A DNA stretch of 64,000 nucleotides. It comes from Beutenbergia cavernae DSM 12333. Its GTDB lineage: Bacteria > Actinomycetota > Actinomycetes > Actinomycetales > Beutenbergiaceae. The notes under the pieces were generated by a model that was given only the letters and a program-made list of their open reading frames with translations, did not search any database and was not told where the DNA came from. The position numbers and the translations under genes are program-made. Positions 61,751 through 64,000 of the stretch are shown piece after piece (position 1 is the stretch's first letter; each line of letters begins with the position of its first letter). The stretch is from the NCBI RefSeq assembly GCF_000023105.1, contig NC_012669.1:930001-994000 (forward strand), in the 5' to 3' direction.

Positions 61751-62797
61751 ATGGTCACCGTCCGCGACGTCGCCGCTCGGGCCGGCGTCTCGCCGCGGAC
61801 GGTGTCCAACGTCGTCAACGAGCATCCCCACGTGAGCGCCGAGACCCGGCGGCGGGTCGAGCTCGCCATCTCCGAGACCGGCTACCGGCCGAACCTGACG
61901 GCGCGCTCGCTGCGCCAGGGGCGGTCCGGCCTCATCGGCCTGGTGGTCCCCGAGGTCGACGTCCCGTACTTCGCGGAGCTCACGCGGGCGTTCATCGACG
62001 TGCTCGGCGAGGAGTACACGCTCGTCGTCGACCAGACCGACGGACGCCCCGAGCGGGAGCGGGACGTCGTGTTCCACCGCGGGCGCGCCGGGCTCTTCGA
62101 CGGCCTGATCCTCAACCCGCTCCAGCTGGGCGCGGACGAGCTCGCCCGCCGGGGACCCGGTACGCCGCTCGTCCTCATCGGCGAGCAGGTCACGTCCGAG
62201 CTGTTCGACCACGTCGTCATCGACAACGTGGAGGCCGCCCGGGAGGCCGTGCGCCACCTCACGTCCCAGGGGCGGCGACGGATCGCCGTCGTCGGCGGCG
62301 AGCGCGAGTCCTGGACGCACACGACGATGCTGCGTGCCCAGGGCTACCGGGAGGCCCTGGAGGAGGCCGGGCTGCCGTACCGGGACGGGCTCGACGCGCG
62401 GACCGGGGCGCTCCACCGCGCCGACGGCGCCCGCGCGATGGCGCACCTGCTGAGCTCGGGCGAGCGGCCGGACGCCGTGTTCTGCCTCAACGACCTCGTC
62501 GCGCTCGGCGCGTTGCGCACGCTGGCGACCGCGGGCGTGCGGGTGCCCGACGACGTCGCCGTGGTCGGGTTCGACGACGTCGAGGACGGCCGGTTCAGCA
62601 CGCCGACGCTCACCACCGTCGCTCCGGACAAGGCGCAGATCGCACGCCTCGCGGTCGAGCGGCTCCGGCTGCGGATGGCGGGCGACACCTCGCCCGGCGC
62701 CACGATCGTCGCCGACCATCGGCTCGTCGTCCGGGAGAGCACGGCCGGCCCGGCACGGGCGGAGCAGGAACGACGACGGCGCCCGCCACCCTCGTGA
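61751..62797 (+). CDS. LacI-family transcriptional regulator
   Basis: A 348-residue repressor. The HTH and hinge are TVRDVAARAGVSPRTVSNVV and TGYRPNLTARSLRQ; the periplasmic-binding-like effector domain follows with GLIGLVVPEVDVPYFAEL and AVVGFDDVEDGRFSTPTLTT. It follows the glycosidase gene by 9 nt; GGAGG touches its ATG with no spacer, so translation likely depends on coupling. It probably represses the operon through the upstream operator. Its stop codon lies inside the terminator hairpin. Confidence 0.93.
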   Translation: MVTVRDVAARAGVSPRTVSNVVNEHPHVSAETRRRVELAISETGYRPNLTARSLRQGRSGLIGLVVPEVDVPYFAELTRAFIDVLGEEYTLVVDQTDGRPERERDVVFHRGRAGLFDGLILNPLQLGADELARRGPGTPLVLIGEQVTSELFDHVVIDNVEAAREAVRHLTSQGRRRIAVVGGERESWTHTTMLRAQGYREALEEAGLPYRDGLDARTGALHRADGARAMAHLLSSGERPDAVFCLNDLVALGALRTLATAGVRVPDDVAVVGFDDVEDGRFSTPTLTTVAPDKAQIARLAVERLRLRMAGDTSPGATIVADHRLVVRESTAGPARAEQERRRRPPPS

Positions 62798-62818
62798 GGT
62801 GACGGGCGCCGTCGTCGT
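62770..62818. terminator. Bidirectional terminator over the lacI 3' end
   Basis: A 16-bp stem (ACGACGACGGCGCCCG / CGGGCGCCGTCGTCGT) with a 17-nt loop that contains the lacI stop codon and an inner CACC/GGTG pairing. It separates lacI from the convergent GDPD gene. Confidence 0.8.
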
Positions 62819-62831
62819 CGTTCGAGCGCGC

Positions 62832-63569
62832 TCAGCCCTGCGCGCTGAGCCAGCCGGCGAGCCGGTCCGGCCGGTCGGTGATGATGCCGTCCACGCCGAT
62901 CTCGAGGAGCTGCGCCCACTCGTGCGGCTCGTTCGGCGTCCACACCATGCACTGCATGCCGGCTGCCCGGATCTTCCCCGGCAGCTCCGGACGCTCGAGC
63001 ACGAGCGGGAACTGCGGGTTGAGGGCAGTGACGCCGAGCTCGGCCGCGAGGGCGAGCACCTCGTCGTCGATCCTCTGCACGAGGAAGCCGCGCGGCTCGT
63101 TCGGGACGATCTCACCGAGCATCCGCAGGATGTCCGGGTAGAACGTCTGGGCGAGCACCCGGTCCGCGATGCCCGCCTCGGCGACCTGCGTGAGCAGGCG
63201 CTCCAGCGGCTCGCGGTCCCACGGCGCCTTGATCTCCAGCAGCATCCCCACCTCGGGGTGGCTGACGAAGAAGTCCACCGTCTCGGCCCACATCGGCATG
63301 CGCGTCCCGGCGAACGACGCGTCGAACCACGCCCCGGCGTCGATCCGGCCGATCTCCTCCGTGTCCAGGTCAGCGACCAGACCCTGCGCGTTGCTCGTCC
63401 GGTCGACGGTGGTGTCGTGGACGAGCACACCCTCGCCGTCCGCGGTCATCCGGACGTCGACCTCGATCATGGCGACCTCGGCTCGCGCGGCCGCCGCGTA
63501 GGCGACGAGCGTGTTCTCCGGCGCGACCGACGAGTTCCCGCGGTGCGCGATGACGAGCGGAGCACTCAC
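62832..63569 (-). CDS. Glycerophosphodiester phosphodiesterase
   Basis: A 245-residue TIM-barrel enzyme hydrolysing glycerophosphodiesters to glycerol-3-phosphate and an alcohol. Catalytic motif IAHRGNSSVAPENT, metal ligands EVDVRM and the His-Asp pair of LVHDTTVDRT are present, as is LLEIKAPW. It has no signal peptide, so it is cytoplasmic. The GTG start overlaps the substrate-binding-protein stop by 4 nt, linking it to an uptake operon that continues beyond the window. Confidence 0.92.
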   Translation of the reverse strand: MSAPLVIAHRGNSSVAPENTLVAYAAAARAEVAMIEVDVRMTADGEGVLVHDTTVDRTSNAQGLVADLDTEEIGRIDAGAWFDASFAGTRMPMWAETVDFFVSHPEVGMLLEIKAPWDREPLERLLTQVAEAGIADRVLAQTFYPDILRMLGEIVPNEPRGFLVQRIDDEVLALAAELGVTALNPQFPLVLERPELPGKIRAAGMQCMVWTPNEPHEWAQLLEIGVDGIITDRPDRLAGWLSAQG

Positions 63570-64000
63570 AGGTACGGCTCGATGTTCTCGGAGTACGCCC
63601 GCTCGAGCTTCGTCGTGACGTCCGGCCACACGTCCTCGGCGTTCGCGCCGTTGAGGACGAGCTGCTCGATGCCGTCGGTGATGATCTGGTCACCGCCCGG
63701 CGTGAACACGCGCACCCAGTCCTGCGTCCGCGTCTTCTCCTGCAGCTGGTCGACAGACGTGCGGAACTGCGGCGTCTCCTCGTAGAGGGCACCCATGACG
63801 TCGCCGTCGATGGCGGAGGTCCGCACCGGCATGTACCCAGTCGCCGAGGAGAACTCGGCGGTGCGGTCGGTGTCGGACAGGAACGCCAGGAACATCGCCG
63901 CCGCGAGCTGCTGCTCCGGGGTGCGGTCCTTAGCGATCGCGACGCCGGTGCCACCGGTCGGCACGTTCGGGCCGGCGACCGGACCGTCCGGCAGGTACGC
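63566..64000 (-). CDS. ABC-type sugar/glycerol-3-phosphate substrate-binding protein (partial)
   Basis: The C-terminal 144 residues of an extracellular solute-binding protein; the gene continues beyond the right edge. GPNVPTGGTGVAIAKDRTPEQ and AAAMFLAFLSDTDRTAEFSSATGYMPVRTSA are typical of the UgpB-type end. With the adjacent phosphodiesterase, the substrate is probably a glycerophosphodiester or glycerol-3-phosphate. The operon's permease genes would be upstream, outside the window, if it follows the usual ugp order. Confidence 0.85.
   Translation of the reverse strand, partial: AYLPDGPVAGPNVPTGGTGVAIAKDRTPEQQLAAAMFLAFLSDTDRTAEFSSATGYMPVRTSAIDGDVMGALYEETPQFRTSVDQLQEKTRTQDWVRVFTPGGDQIITDGIEQLVLNGANAEDVWPDVTTKLERAYSENIEPYL

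Noticed and set aside
59969-63430. A 1153-codon open frame antisense to the glycosidase and lacI genes
   Set aside because: Same GC effect. It spans two real genes and shows no recognisable domain.

Overview
The window is 64 kb of very GC-rich chromosome with dense, short-spaced genes, strong G/C third-position bias, frequent GTG starts and many ATGA/GTGA stop-start overlaps. This fits an actinobacterium. The gene set (DUF3027 next to a cold-shock gene, DUF2530 next to an NCS2 permease, DUF6153-DUF305, an IdeR-like regulator next to citA/serC, lone WXG100 proteins) suggests Micrococcales, possibly the Cellulomonas/Promicromonospora group; that placement is inference. I saw no insertion sequence, prophage, CRISPR array or rRNA operon. 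One tRNA-Arg(CCT) is present.

Layout. 0-4.6 kb: cut SDR gene, DUF2087 regulator, tdh-kbl threonine catabolism, a WXG100 protein, an HD hydrolase. 4.6-10.5 kb: OmpR-type two-component pair, NYN nuclease-like protein, PspA and a TPM membrane protein. 10.6-13 kb: glutamine amidotransferase-like protein and a DHA2 exporter. 13.1-21.6 kb: XPB-type helicase, helicase-associated protein, cold-shock protein, DUF3027 and a 1017-residue sacsin-type ATPase. 21.7-27.2 kb: DUF4956/VTC pair, then a phosphorelay group with an Hpt protein, an Hpt-like protein lacking the usual histidine, two response regulators and a membrane PAS histidine kinase. 27.3-33.5 kb: pyruvoyl arginine decarboxylase with a GNAT, manA, an MFS transporter, a TetR-like protein, DUF2530 and a purine permease. 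33.5-34.9 kb: a possible insertion carrying an AbiEi/DUF559-like gene and a 30-bp tandem repeat.

34.9-42.8 kb: a 4-hydroxyphenylacetate (homoprotocatechuate) meta-cleavage operon read leftward (hpaC, hpaB, FAH-RraA fusion, DapA-like aldolase, hpaE, hpaD) with a divergent IclR regulator and palindromes between them. A ThDP enzyme, a marR-MFS pair and a type VII-secreted nuclease toxin module with two candidate immunity genes follow (46.8-49.1 kb). 49.1-53.2 kb: serC, citrate synthase, IdeR-like regulator, and a c-di-AMP (ydaO-type) riboswitch ahead of an NlpC/P60 cell-wall hydrolase. 53.3-58.3 kb: universal stress protein, DUF6153-DUF305, rocD-ddaH, an SRPBCC protein and the tRNA. 58.4-64 kb: HAD hydrolase, lipoprotein, a secreted beta-propeller glycosidase with its LacI regulator, and the start of a glycerophosphodiester uptake operon (GDPD and a substrate-binding protein).

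The best candidates for less-described biology are the T7SS GH-E toxin with an ankyrin protein and an Imm33-type protein, the FAH-RraA fusion beside a DapA-like aldolase in the aromatic pathway, the Hpt lacking its histidine beside a canonical Hpt, and the arginine decarboxylase-GNAT pair. Several genes seem to be read from leaderless promoters.
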